64,000 bases of DNA from Actinocrispum wychmicini (GTDB taxonomy: Bacteria > Actinomycetota > Actinomycetes > Mycobacteriales > Pseudonocardiaceae): NCBI RefSeq assembly GCF_004345645.1, contig NZ_SLWS01000007.1:248001-312000 (forward strand), read 5' to 3'. Positions 1-7,838 of the stretch are shown here, in pieces. A program made the translations under genes and the position numbers. Positions within the stretch are counted from its first letter, which is position 1, and every line of letters begins with the position of its first letter. The notes below the pieces were generated by a model, which was given only the letters and a program-made list of their open reading frames with translations, was not told the origin of the DNA and did no database searches.

Positions 1-1817
1 GGCGAGTTCAGGTCGGCCGCGCGCCGGGTGGTGAGCACCGCCTGCGTGCCGTCCGGGGAGAACGCGATGTCCCTCGGCTGGAACGGGCCGTCCGGCGCGT
101 CGACCGGACCGGCACACGAGCCATGCCCGGCGGGCAGCAGCACCCGGCAGCCGGTCCCGTCGGTGGACACCGTCAGCATTCCGTCGTGCTCACGGTTGAA
201 CGCGACCCGCGTGCCATCCGGGGAGAACGCCGGGCTGTCGTCGATCACCGGGCAGTTGGCCCCGCACGCCGCGGCGGTGAGATCTCGCTGACTTCCGAGC
301 GCGGTCGCCGAAGTGAGCCAGATGTGTTTGTTGGCGAGCGATCCGCCGACGTTGGCTACCTGGGTGAAGGTGATCGCGGCGCCGTCGGGCGAGAACTCCG
401 GTTGGGCGTCGGACAGGGTCGGGTCGGCCGAGGGCGGCAGCGCGCCGGTCACCTGCCCGGTGGCGACGTCGGCGATGAAGACCCGGGTCGGGGCGCCGTC
501 GACGGCGCCTGGCGACTGGCGGGTGAAGATGATGGACCGGCCGTCCGGCGACCAGTCCGGGTCGATCTCCCAGTCCCCGGGTGCCCGGTCGGCGAGCGGC
601 ATCGGCGCGGCGTCACTGCCGTCCGCGTTCGCCAGCCAGATCCGTTCGATCCGCCGGCCGCCGGCTGTTTCGAACCGGGTCACGGCGAGCCGGGTGCCGT
701 CCGGGGAGTAGTTCTGCCGCTCGAACCATGGATCGAACCCGGGATTCGGGTGGAACAACAGGAAGTTGTCGGTGGCCGCGCCCGGGTCTTCGCGCAGCAC
801 GCTCAACCCGAGGTCACGTGGGTCGCTCCCGTCCGGCAGGATGTCCTGAAGGTCAGCGGTGTTCTGGCCGGACGCGGTCGACCGGGCAACTACCAACTGC
901 CCGTTCAGCATGGCCGGCGAGTCATCGCCGCGGTCCTCGGCGAGCAACTGGTCCGGGTCGCTGACCGGGCCGCATCCGCAGGCGTTCACCGCCCGCACCT
1001 GGTTCACGTTGTCGACGACGCTGATGAACATCAGCATGGTGCCGTCCGGCTCCCACGCGGGCGAGAACGACGGCACGGCCTCCGCGTCGCCCGCGAGCAC
1101 CGGGTTCCCGGGGGTGGTGTCCTTGATCAGACGCAACCTCCGGCCCGCGCCGGTGCCCTGGGTATACGCGATCAGGTCGGGACGCTGGTAGTTCCATGCC
1201 GGTTGCCTGCCGCCGTTGGTGGTCAGCCGCGTCTCGGGCCCGCCCGCGAGTTCCCTGCGGTAGATGTCCGTACCACCGGCCTGGTCGCTCGCGAAGGCGA
1301 TCTGCGTGCCGTCCGGGGAGAATGTCGGTTCGGTCTCGTTCGCCGCTGACGTGGTCAGCCGCCGCAACCCGGTGCCGTCGCTGTGGACCAGCCACAGAAC
1401 CCGGTGCGCTCCATCTGCCGAGTCGAACACCACGAGCGTGCCGTCCGGTGACAGCCGCGGGTGGGCGGCATCGCGCCCGGTCGTCAGCCGGTGTATCGCT
1501 CCGACCGCGTCCCGCAAGTACACCTGAGGCGTGGCGGCGTCCCGCCGGCTGGTGAACACGAGTTGGCCGCCCACCGCGAACGGCTGGTCGTCGAAGTGTG
1601 TTGGTCCGGGTCCCAGCAACGGTTGGGACGGACCGGTGCCGGTGACCACACCGAGGCTGCGGTGTTGGGTGCCGGCGAACAGCACGCGCCCGGTCACCGG
1701 GGCGTCCGACAGCCGGGCCGTGGGCTGCGCCGCGGTCCGCGGCGCAGCCCCAACCACCACTGTGGACAGTGCGACACCGGTCGCGGCGACGGCCAGGAGC
1801 CGGATCGGCGTACGCAC
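1..1817 (-). CDS. Exported PD40/TolB-like beta-propeller protein (3' end outside window)
   Basis: The frame is open from a GTG at 1815-1817 to the window edge (605 codons), so the C-terminus is missing. The start follows a strong ribosome binding site (AGGAGGACCTGAC). The first residues (MRTPIRLLAVAATGVALST) form a signal peptide, so the protein is exported. The motif SPDGT and variants recurs about eight times, roughly every 50-90 residues; on the plus strand it shows as gccgtccgg near 48, 218, 387, 539, 692, 1041, 1309 and 1440. This is the PD40 blade signature of TolB-type six- or seven-bladed propellers, which bind proteins or ligands rather than catalyse. No peptidase domain is visible in the part present. 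It lies 111 bp downstream of the LuxR-type regulator on the same strand and may be co-transcribed with it. Substrate unknown. Confidence 0.85.
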   Translation of the reverse strand, partial: MRTPIRLLAVAATGVALSTVVVGAAPRTAAQPTARLSDAPVTGRVLFAGTQHRSLGVVTGTGPSQPLLGPGPTHFDDQPFAVGGQLVFTSRRDAATPQVYLRDAVGAIHRLTTGRDAAHPRLSPDGTLVVFDSADGAHRVLWLVHSDGTGLRRLTTSAANETEPTFSPDGTQIAFASDQAGGTDIYRRELAGGPETRLTTNGGRQPAWNYQRPDLIAYTQGTGAGRRLRLIKDTTPGNPVLAGDAEAVPSFSPAWEPDGTMLMFISVVDNVNQVRAVNACGCGPVSDPDQLLAEDRGDDSPAMLNGQLVVARSTASGQNTADLQDILPDGSDPRDLGLSVLREDPGAATDNFLLFHPNPGFDPWFERQNYSPDGTRLAVTRFETAGGRRIERIWLANADGSDAAPMPLADRAPGDWEIDPDWSPDGRSIIFTRQSPGAVDGAPTRVFIADVATGQVTGALPPSADPTLSDAQPEFSPDGAAITFTQVANVGGSLANKHIWLTSATALGSQRDLTAAACGANCPVIDDSPAFSPDGTRVAFNREHDGMLTVSTDGTGCRVLLPAGHGSCAGPVDAPDGPFQPRDIAFSPDGTQAVLTTRRAADLNS

Positions 1818-1928
1818 GTCAGGTCCTCCTCAGGATGTCCACCGTGATGGTCGCCGGGCCGACCCGCTCGGGTCGAGGCCCCGGCAGGCACTCCGGAGGC
1901 AGGCCGTCGGGGACTTTCGGGCACAGTC

Positions 1929-2552
1929 CTAGATCAGGCCGTGCCGCATCAGGTATCCCACGGCGTGTGCCCGGTTGCGCAGGTTGAACCGCGTGATCAC
2001 CTCGTGCAACACGTTCTTCACCGTTCTCTCGGAGTACGAGGTCTTCACCGCGATCTGCGCCGTGTCCAAGCCCTCCGCGACCAACCTCAGCATGTCCGCC
2101 TCCCGCACGGTCAACGTGGACAAGGTCAGCCCGCGTGGATCCAGCACCTTCCGCTGCAACCGGCCGACCTGGTCCAACAGTCGACCGAGCAGATCACCCG
2201 GCAGCACACCCTCGCCCCGGGCCAACGCGGTGATCACCGACACCAGCCGGTCCTGGTTCGCCTCCGACCGGCGGATCACCGCCGCCACCCCGCACTCCAC
2301 CGTGGTACGCAACACGTTCTCCTCCAAATAGCCGGTCATCAGCCCCACCCGTGCGGTGGCCGAACGCTGCAACCGGCGCAGCAACAACTCCGTCTCGTCG
2401 TCCAGCCGGTCCACCACGACCAGCACCACCTCGGCCCGCTCCTCCTCGCCCGGGTCGAGCAACTCGATCTCCGGCCGCGACCGCAGCTGACACCTGACGC
2501 CCGCTTCCAGGATCGGGTCCTGGGCGTACAGGGCCAACGGCACCCTTGTCAT
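1929..2552 (-). CDS. LuxR-family (NarL-like) HTH transcriptional regulator
   Basis: A 207-residue protein. The C-terminal 65 residues are a LuxR/GerE helix-turn-helix (LTVREADMLRLVAEG, then SERTVKNVLHEVITRF and NRAHAVGYLMR). The N-terminal half looks like a response-regulator receiver fold (hydrophobic strands ending VVLVVVDRL and GLMTGY), but I do not see a clear phosphoacceptor aspartate, so it may be an atypical, phosphorylation-independent receiver. I chose the ATG at 2550-2552, with GAGGGG 8-13 bases upstream. A GTG at 2570 would add six residues. No histidine kinase is adjacent. It is divergent from the NEW3-like protein gene at 2706 and upstream of the propeller gene on the same strand. 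Confidence 0.85.
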   Translation of the reverse strand: MTRVPLALYAQDPILEAGVRCQLRSRPEIELLDPGEEERAEVVLVVVDRLDDETELLLRRLQRSATARVGLMTGYLEENVLRTTVECGVAAVIRRSEANQDRLVSVITALARGEGVLPGDLLGRLLDQVGRLQRKVLDPRGLTLSTLTVREADMLRLVAEGLDTAQIAVKTSYSERTVKNVLHEVITRFNLRNRAHAVGYLMRHGLI

Positions 2553-2705
2553 CCCTTGTGCTCCCCTCACTCGTGCACCCGGACACCCCGGCGGTGTCCG
2601 GAGTCAAGTGGGCAGCGCGGTGACGCTCGCCAGGGCACGACCTGTGCCCGCCGGCTGCCCTTCGTTCCCTTCTCATGCGCGCGTGGTCCCGTCAGCCTTT
2701 GTGTT

Positions 2706-3974
2706 GTGACCACTACATTCGCGGAGCTGGATCGCCCGACGATCGTCGTGACGCCGGGCGCGGAGGCGACCACGACGCTGACCGTCCGCAACGACAGCGA
2801 CATCGTCGAGGCCTACGAGTTCGAGGTGCTCGGCGAATGCGCTCCCTGGACCACGATCGAGCCGGCGCGGCTTTCCCTCTACCCCGGCACAACCGCGAAC
2901 GTGACCGTGCTGTTCCGGCCGCCGCGTTCGCCCGAGGTCACCGCCGGCGAGAAGCCCCTCGGCATTCGGGTGATGCCGGTGGAACGGCCGGAAACCGGAA
3001 CAGTGTCCGAAAGTACGGTCGTCGTCGAGCCGTTCCTGCGGACCGAGGCAGAGCTGATCCCGCGTCGCCGCAGGGCATGGCGTAGCGCGCGCTACACGGT
3101 ATCGGTACACAACCTCGGCAACACTCACGTCACCGCGTCGCTGGCCGCGGCCGAGACCGAGGCGCAGCTTCGGTTCCGGTTCCCCGGTCAGACTCCCGAG
3201 ATCGAGCCCGGTGCGCTCGAACAGGTCCGGATGCGCGCGCGAGCCCGCAAGCTGATCTGGTTCGGCAAGCCGGTCACCAGGACGTTCCGGATCGAGGCCC
3301 GTTCTGTTGCCGCGGTCGTGGTCGATCCTGTCCTGGCGGAGCAGCACGACCTGGACGGCGAGATGGTGCAGCTGCCGCTGCTGCCGCGCTGGCTGCTGGC
3401 GGTGCTCGCGGCACTGTTGGCGCTGATTCTCGCCTGGTTCGCGTTGGTCCGACCGACGATCAAGAGCGCGGCCACTCAAGCGGCGCAACAGGCCGCCCAG
3501 TCGGCCACCCAGCCACCGCCCGGGGGCGGCGGGCAACTGCCAGGGGGCGCTCCGGCTGGTCAAGGCGGCGGGGGCGGTGCGAGCAGCACCACGGAAACGC
3601 CGCCTCCGCCACCGACTCCGACGAACCAGCAGAGCTCGGCCACCATCCAGGTGCGCACCAACACTGGCGGCACCGGCAAGAGCGGCTACACCGTCCCCGA
3701 CGACAGGACGTTCCGCATCACGGACATCCTGCTCGCCAACCCCCAGGGCGACGAGGGCCTGCTGACTGTCGCGTTCGGACAGCAGACGATCACCACGATC
3801 GCCATGGAGACCTTCCGCAACCAGGACTACCACTGGGTGACACCGATCGACGTGCCCGCGGGTGCCCAGGTCACCGCCACGGTGAGCTGTTCCAAACCGG
3901 GCACTCCGGCCAACGGCGTGCAGGCGCCGAACTGCCTTCAGCTGCTGAACGTCAGTGGCAGCCTGGTCGGCTGA
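2706..3974 (+). CDS. Membrane-anchored NEW3/COG1470-like protein of unknown function
   Basis: A 422-residue protein. Residues 1-220 are two immunoglobulin-like beta domains of the NEW3/COG1470 type (ATTTLTVRNDSDIVEAYEF; YTVSVHNLGNTHVTASL). One membrane helix follows near residues 228-248 (LLAVLAALLALILAWFALV), then a Gln/Ala stretch and a Gly/Pro-rich linker (about 265-310). The C-terminal beta domain carries two Cys (CSKPGTPAN and APNC) that may pair outside the cell. This N-in/C-out layout recurs in actinomycetes in proteins often labelled hydrolytic protein, but I see no catalytic motif. The GTG start at 2706 lacks a clear Shine-Dalgarno, so it could be leaderless. The gene is divergent from the LuxR-type regulator, with 153 bp of shared promoter. 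Confidence 0.75.
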   Translation: MTTTFAELDRPTIVVTPGAEATTTLTVRNDSDIVEAYEFEVLGECAPWTTIEPARLSLYPGTTANVTVLFRPPRSPEVTAGEKPLGIRVMPVERPETGTVSESTVVVEPFLRTEAELIPRRRRAWRSARYTVSVHNLGNTHVTASLAAAETEAQLRFRFPGQTPEIEPGALEQVRMRARARKLIWFGKPVTRTFRIEARSVAAVVVDPVLAEQHDLDGEMVQLPLLPRWLLAVLAALLALILAWFALVRPTIKSAATQAAQQAAQSATQPPPGGGGQLPGGAPAGQGGGGGASSTTETPPPPPTPTNQQSSATIQVRTNTGGTGKSGYTVPDDRTFRITDILLANPQGDEGLLTVAFGQQTITTIAMETFRNQDYHWVTPIDVPAGAQVTATVSCSKPGTPANGVQAPNCLQLLNVSGSLVG

Positions 3975-4080
3975 CATCAGCTCGTTGCCGGACTGGGAAT
4001 GTGGGAGTGAATCGCGGTCATGACGGCCCCCTCGGGTTCGGAGTGGGTGTGAGCGCTTCCACTGACGTTAGTCGCATGGA

Positions 4081-4120
4081 TTCCGAAAACGCAAATGTTC
4101 CGATTTCATAGTCATTCCGA
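4081..4120 (+). promoter_or_regulatory. Three TTCCGA direct repeats at 17-bp period upstream of tetR-like gene
   Basis: TTCCGA occurs at 4081-4086, 4098-4103 and 4115-4120, exactly 17 bp apart, ending 20 bp before the TetR-family start. This could be an operator for the regulator itself or another factor. The rest of 3975-4140 holds no gene. Confidence 0.4.
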
Positions 4121-4140
4121 TGATCGGGTATTGTGGCGAA

Positions 4141-4722
4141 ATGGCACATACCGCACCTGGCCGGCGGGAGCGCAAGAAAGCCGCCACCCGCCAGGCCCTG
4201 GAGACCGCGGCACGGCGGCTGTTCCTCGAGCGAGGGTTCGACAAGGTCACCATCGCCGAGATCGCCGACGCCGCGGACACGGCGGTGTCCACGCTGTTCG
4301 CGCACTTCCCGGGCGGGAAGGAAGCACTGATCCTCGGCGACGTCCAAGAACGCGAGCAGGCCCTCGCCGCAGCGGTGCGAAATCGTCCCACCGGTGTCTC
4401 GATCTTGCAGGCCGTACGGCGATATCTCGCCACTCGCGGCCCCTTCGACACCGACGCCGACGCGGAGACCCGTGGCATCGTCGAACTCGTGGTCGCCACA
4501 CCCGCCCTGCGGACCTACGCCAGGACGCTGTGGACCAAGTGCGAGGACACCCTCGCCGGAGTCATCGCCGAACAGACCGACCGCGACGCGGACGACCTGT
4601 CACTACGCCTGCTGGCGCGCTTCATCCTCCAGGTCCCCGACCTGACCGGCGTCGAGCCCGACCCACCCGCCGCGATGGACGTCGCGTTCCACCACCTCCA
4701 GCGCGGCTGGCCCGAACTCTGA
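4141..4722 (+). CDS. TetR-family transcriptional regulator
   Basis: A 193-residue protein. The N-terminal helix-turn-helix (residues about 8-55: RERKKAATRQALETAARRLF, GFDKVTIAEIADAADTAVSTLFAHF) is typical TetR. The C-terminal ligand domain has no motif I can assign to an effector. I used the ATG at 4141; an ATG at 4120 in frame would add seven residues but would overlap the TTCCGA repeats. No transporter or enzyme gene lies beside it, so the regulated gene is unclear. The converging DUF1761-like gene ends about 100 bp downstream. Confidence 0.85.
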   Translation: MAHTAPGRRERKKAATRQALETAARRLFLERGFDKVTIAEIADAADTAVSTLFAHFPGGKEALILGDVQEREQALAAAVRNRPTGVSILQAVRRYLATRGPFDTDADAETRGIVELVVATPALRTYARTLWTKCEDTLAGVIAEQTDRDADDLSLRLLARFILQVPDLTGVEPDPPAAMDVAFHHLQRGWPEL

Positions 4723-4820
4723 CCGGGCGCCGATCCAGACCACCCCATTCGCTACCGCGACAACGAAGTTCAGTGCCGCTTTCGACGCCATCTTCGCGTC
4801 GATCGGCTCCGGCGCGGACG

Positions 4821-5228
4821 CTACAGCAGCCCGATCACCAGCGCCATGGCGAGAAACAGCACCAGCTGATAGCTGATGTTGACGAGGGTCAGCTTCGGAG
4901 GCTTCAGCTCGAACGCATTGTGCTGGAGGAGCGTGGTTGCCGAGAACGTCAACCACGCCACGAGACCGACCAGCAGCGCCAACCACACCGAGTCATCACC
5001 GGCAGCCTTCGACGCGATCCCGATGCCGACCGCCAGCCCGACCGCGGTCACGCTGTTGGCGATGAGGAGCTGGACCATGTTCCTTCCGCTGGCCTTCTTG
5101 GTGTCTTCGGGAGTTATGCCGGTCAGCTTCCCCCACACGGCCACAAAGCCGATCTTGCTGTACCACACGACGGCCACGACCATGCCGACGACGAATGCGA
5201 GCACGGTGGCCAGCCAGTTGATCTCCAT
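4821..5228 (-). CDS. DUF1761-like small membrane protein
   Basis: A 135-residue protein with four predicted membrane helices: residues 5-25 (WLATVLAFVVGMVVAVVWYS), about 55-75, 83-105 and 115-135. The pattern WYS then GK...G and later LLQHNAFE fits the DUF1761 family of four-helix membrane proteins of unknown function. The start ATG at 5226-5228 has AAGGAG seven bases upstream; the longer frame to 5309 has no such site and would read through the promoter. It is divergent from the HxlR regulator at 5315 and is the obvious candidate for its target. Confidence 0.8.
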   Translation of the reverse strand: MEINWLATVLAFVVGMVVAVVWYSKIGFVAVWGKLTGITPEDTKKASGRNMVQLLIANSVTAVGLAVGIGIASKAAGDDSVWLALLVGLVAWLTFSATTLLQHNAFELKPPKLTLVNISYQLVLFLAMALVIGLL

Positions 5229-5297
5229 GGCGTAACTCCTTGATTGTCTGAACACCGGGGCGATCCGAGCCCTGCCTGACCACGGCACCAGCGAGCG

Positions 5298-5308
5298 TGA
5301 TATAATCA
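5298..5308 (+). promoter_or_regulatory. TGATATAATCA: palindromic operator with embedded -10 box
   Basis: TGAT-ATA-ATCA is an inverted repeat lying over a consensus-like TATAAT (5301-5306). The HxlR-type start codon begins at 5315, only nine bases after the -10, so that transcript is probably leaderless. A dyad over the -10 would allow autorepression and control of the divergent DUF1761-like gene. Confidence 0.5.
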
Positions 5309-5314
5309 ACCACG

Positions 5315-5950
5315 ATGGAAAAAGTCAAGCACTCTTCGGGTCGCTCCTACGGGCAGTTCTGCGGACTTGCCCGCGCCTTGGACGTCGTGGGCGACCGCTG
5401 GAACCTCCTGATCGTGCGCGAACTACTTCCCGGTCCGCTGCGCTACAACGAACTGAGGGCCTCCCTCGCGGGGATCGCCACCAACCTCTTGGCGGAGCGA
5501 CTGCGGAGCCTGGAGGCAACCGGGATCGTCGAGCGGCGGCTGGGAGATGTAGGAGTCCTCTACGCCCTGACGCCGTGGGGTGCGGGGCTTCGCGAGCCGA
5601 TGGAGGCGCTGGGTAGGTGGGGCGCGCCGCTGTTGATGACAGGACGTGCCGGCGATTCATTCCAGCCGCGTTGGCTGGTGCTCGCGTTACCGGCGCTGCT
5701 TCGAGGCGTGACCGCGACTCCCTCGCTCGAACTCGGCTTCGAAGTCGAAGGCTTCCTCATCGTCCTGCGCATCGACGAGAACGGTCCGCGCGCGGTCCAG
5801 CCCGACCGTCATCCGGGCACGATCCTGACAGCCGCTCCAGAGATCGTCATCGGGCTCGCGGCTGGCGCGCTCACGGTCGACCAGGCCGTCTCCGCAGGAC
5901 GCCTCCTAGGCGACCCTCATATCCTCCGCAGAGTCTTTCCTCCAGTTTGA
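5315..5950 (+). CDS. HxlR-family winged-helix regulator with C-terminal SCP2-like domain
   Basis: A 211-residue protein. Residues 15-105 form the HxlR winged helix (CGLARALDVVGDRWNLLIVR, FNELRASLAGIATNLLAERL-type core, TPWGAGL). Residues about 120-211 are an extra domain (FEVEGFLIVLRI, then AAPEIVIGLAAGALTVDQAV) resembling the SCP2 sterol-carrier-like extension found on many actinobacterial HxlR proteins, a plausible ligand pocket. One Cys in the N-terminal region (QFCGLAR) sits where redox- or electrophile-sensing HxlR proteins carry theirs. It likely controls itself and the divergent membrane protein through the dyad at 5298. Confidence 0.85.
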   Translation: MEKVKHSSGRSYGQFCGLARALDVVGDRWNLLIVRELLPGPLRYNELRASLAGIATNLLAERLRSLEATGIVERRLGDVGVLYALTPWGAGLREPMEALGRWGAPLLMTGRAGDSFQPRWLVLALPALLRGVTATPSLELGFEVEGFLIVLRIDENGPRAVQPDRHPGTILTAAPEIVIGLAAGALTVDQAVSAGRLLGDPHILRRVFPPV

Positions 5951-6367
5951 GCTTCTCTGCACCAAGCAAGCCGACTCGCCGATGGTGGAGGCCGGGCGTA
6001 CCTCGAGGCGTGTCGTAGTCACGATTGGACGGTTTCAGCCAATCCCGTGCACTGTGGACGACGCGCGCTCACCCAGGGCAGCCCCGGCCGCCTCGCCGAT
6101 CGCCGCCCATGATCCCAGGCACGACGACAACCGCATCGCGAGAAACGTCGGTGGCGAGAGGGGTCCCGGAGCGGCCGGGTATCGAAAGCGTCTTCAGCGG
6201 CTTTGGCGATCGGCGGGTACGTACACGCAACCAAAGCGCAGACGGCGTCAAAGTGACGCCGACGTTAATTCCTCCGTGTCACTGGTCACTCAATCCAGTG
6301 AATAACGTGCGCGCACGATGAAACAGCTTCCGAGTCGAGCGCAGAATCAACACCGGAGGTCTCACCC
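5951..6367. other. Gene-free stretch
   Basis: Several short overlapping frames exist on both strands but none has a ribosome binding site or recognisable product. The sequence just before 6368 carries the GGAGG that serves the small ORF below. Confidence 0.6.
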
Positions 6368-6610
6368 ATGGCCAAACATCGACTCGACCCGGACAACGCC
6401 ACCGCCCAATGGAGTGCCGGCACACTCGTTCCAGCCAGCACACCCACATCCACACACCAAACGTGCGACGCCCTCGTGCGCTTCCCACCGGAACCCGAAC
6501 CACAACACCCGACCGAGTAAGACTGGGACACCATTCACGTCCACCGACGTGAGGAACCTCCCGCTGCGGATCCGTGGTACGGGGCGGAATTGGCCGCCCT
6601 CACCGACTGA
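6368..6610 (+). pseudogene. Small ORF interrupted by an in-frame TAA (50 + 29 codons)
   Basis: An ATG at 6368 with GGAGG eight bases upstream opens a 50-residue frame (MAKHRLDPDNATAQW...PQHPTE) ending in TAA at 6518-6520. The same frame continues for 29 acidic, coding-looking residues (DWDTIHVHRREEPPAADPWY...AALTD) to a TGA at 6608-6610. It may be a nonsense-interrupted 80-residue protein, a readthrough product, or a genuine 50-residue protein followed by chance. No family recognised. The second half lies antisense to the weak ORF at 6535-6738. Confidence 0.4.
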
Positions 6611-6738
6611 TCCGTCGGCTCTGCCCTGGCAAGGCTTGCACTGGTGGGCCGCAGTCCGCGCTCGGTGCTTGCCTGCGGTATCAGGTCGACCGGACTGCCG
6701 TCGAAGCAGAACACCCGCAAGATCGTGGTTCCCGTCAT
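6535..6738 (-). CDS. Possible small ORF coupled to the DyP gene
   Basis: An ATG overlaps the TGA of the peroxidase gene (ATGA), the coupling used elsewhere in this operon. The first 25 residues (MTGTTILRVFCFDGSPVDLI...) look protein-like; the remainder is low-complexity and may be non-coding. It could be the start of a truncated fourth operon gene. No family recognised. Confidence 0.25.
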   Translation of the reverse strand: MTGTTILRVFCFDGSPVDLIPQASTERGLRPTSASLARAEPTDQSVRAANSAPYHGSAAGGSSRRWT

Positions 6739-7838
6739 GCGGCGAGCAGGTCGGCTCCCAGATACTGGCCAGGTGCCACGCCTGGTAGCGCGAAGAAATA
6801 CCCACCGCCGAAGCTCAGGATGTACTTGTCCAGCGCTTCGCCTGTGAGTCGGCCCTGTACGGTCTCGAAGCCCTTGCCGAGGTCCCGCTGAAAGCAGACG
6901 AAAACCAGGCCCGCATCGGTGCCGGTGCGGTAGGAGTAGCCGCGACGCAGGATCCTGCTGCCCGCTGTCTCTGGTGTACGTGGGTTGGCCCGGCGAATGT
7001 GCGCGTCGAGGGCGACGAGTTGGCCAGTCGGGTCGTCGGCGTAGGTGAAGTCCTCCGTTTCAGTGCCGCGCCCGAGTGGAGCTCCGTCCGACCGGCGTCG
7101 GCCGAACACCGATTCCTGTGTGGACAACGGTTCGCGGTCCCACAGTTGCGTCGCGAACCGCACCAGCCGGATCACCTGATAGGAGCCGCCGGCGGTCCAG
7201 TGCGGTTCGCTGTCATCCTGCGCCACCCAGACCAGCTGTGCCATCGTGGCGGCGTCGTGCACGTCCGGGTTGCTGATCCCTTCCTCGAAGCCGAACAGGT
7301 TGCGCGTGGTTGGGCGACCGGTCGCGGACATGGTGTTCTCCGGCCGGAACGCCGGCATTCGCCATCGAGGTACCAGCGCGGCGCCAGTGGTCCGTTCGAT
7401 GCTGCTCAGGCTGCTTTGCGCGGTGGTGGCGTCGGGCGCGCAGACCTGCACCAGCAGATCTCCGTGGCACCAGGCTGAGTCCAGTACGTCGTTGGGGAAT
7501 GACGGCATGGTGGTCAGGGCAGCTGGTCGGCGTGCCGCGAGGCCGTACCGGTCGTCGAACAACGAGGCCCCGACGGACACAAGGATCTCACTTGGCGCGG
7601 CGGCGACCTGGACGCTGATCTGGCGCAGTACGCCTGCTAATGCCTCACGGCCGGGGACCCGGATGTCGAAGGCCGCGAACACCGCCGTGGTGGGCGGGGC
7701 GGTCAGGATGCCCGGCTGGTGCCGCAGGTCCGGCCCGGGTGTCGCTTGTGGACCTTCGGTCACGCATCCGGCGAGAGCCATGGCCGCGCCGCCGGCCAGC
7801 AAACCACGCCGGCTGATCGTCCGCGGGCCATCACTCAC
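6735..7838 (-). CDS. Tat-exported DyP-type (EfeB-like) heme peroxidase lipoprotein
   Basis: A 367-residue protein. SRRGLLAGG (residues 9-17) is a twin-arginine signal and LAGC (22-25) a lipobox, so the folded heme protein should be lipid-anchored outside. DyP features follow: HIRRANPR with the proximal heme ligand His280, and RILRRGYSY with the distal Arg near 298. The diagnostic GXXDG motif is GFEEG at 183-187, so the catalytic Asp is replaced by Glu186. Length fits the EfeB branch, but no efeU or efeO neighbour is present. The GTG start lies inside the end of the immunity-like gene (8-bp overlap), implying translational coupling to the toxin operon. Possible roles are extracellular peroxidation or heme iron release. 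Confidence 0.88.
   Translation of the reverse strand: MSDGPRTISRRGLLAGGAAMALAGCVTEGPQATPGPDLRHQPGILTAPPTTAVFAAFDIRVPGREALAGVLRQISVQVAAAPSEILVSVGASLFDDRYGLAARRPAALTTMPSFPNDVLDSAWCHGDLLVQVCAPDATTAQSSLSSIERTTGAALVPRWRMPAFRPENTMSATGRPTTRNLFGFEEGISNPDVHDAATMAQLVWVAQDDSEPHWTAGGSYQVIRLVRFATQLWDREPLSTQESVFGRRRSDGAPLGRGTETEDFTYADDPTGQLVALDAHIRRANPRTPETAGSRILRRGYSYRTGTDAGLVFVCFQRDLGKGFETVQGRLTGEALDKYILSFGGGYFFALPGVAPGQYLGADLLAA

Noticed and set aside
1816..1930. A coding-like minus frame between the LuxR gene and the propeller gene (CPKVPDGLPPECLPG...ATITVDILRRT)
   Set aside because: It has no start codon of its own outside the LuxR gene and its stop overlaps the propeller gene's ribosome binding site; too little to call a gene.
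4020..4052. Ten-codon ORF upstream of the TetR gene
   Set aside because: Weak, badly spaced ribosome binding site and no distinguishing sequence.
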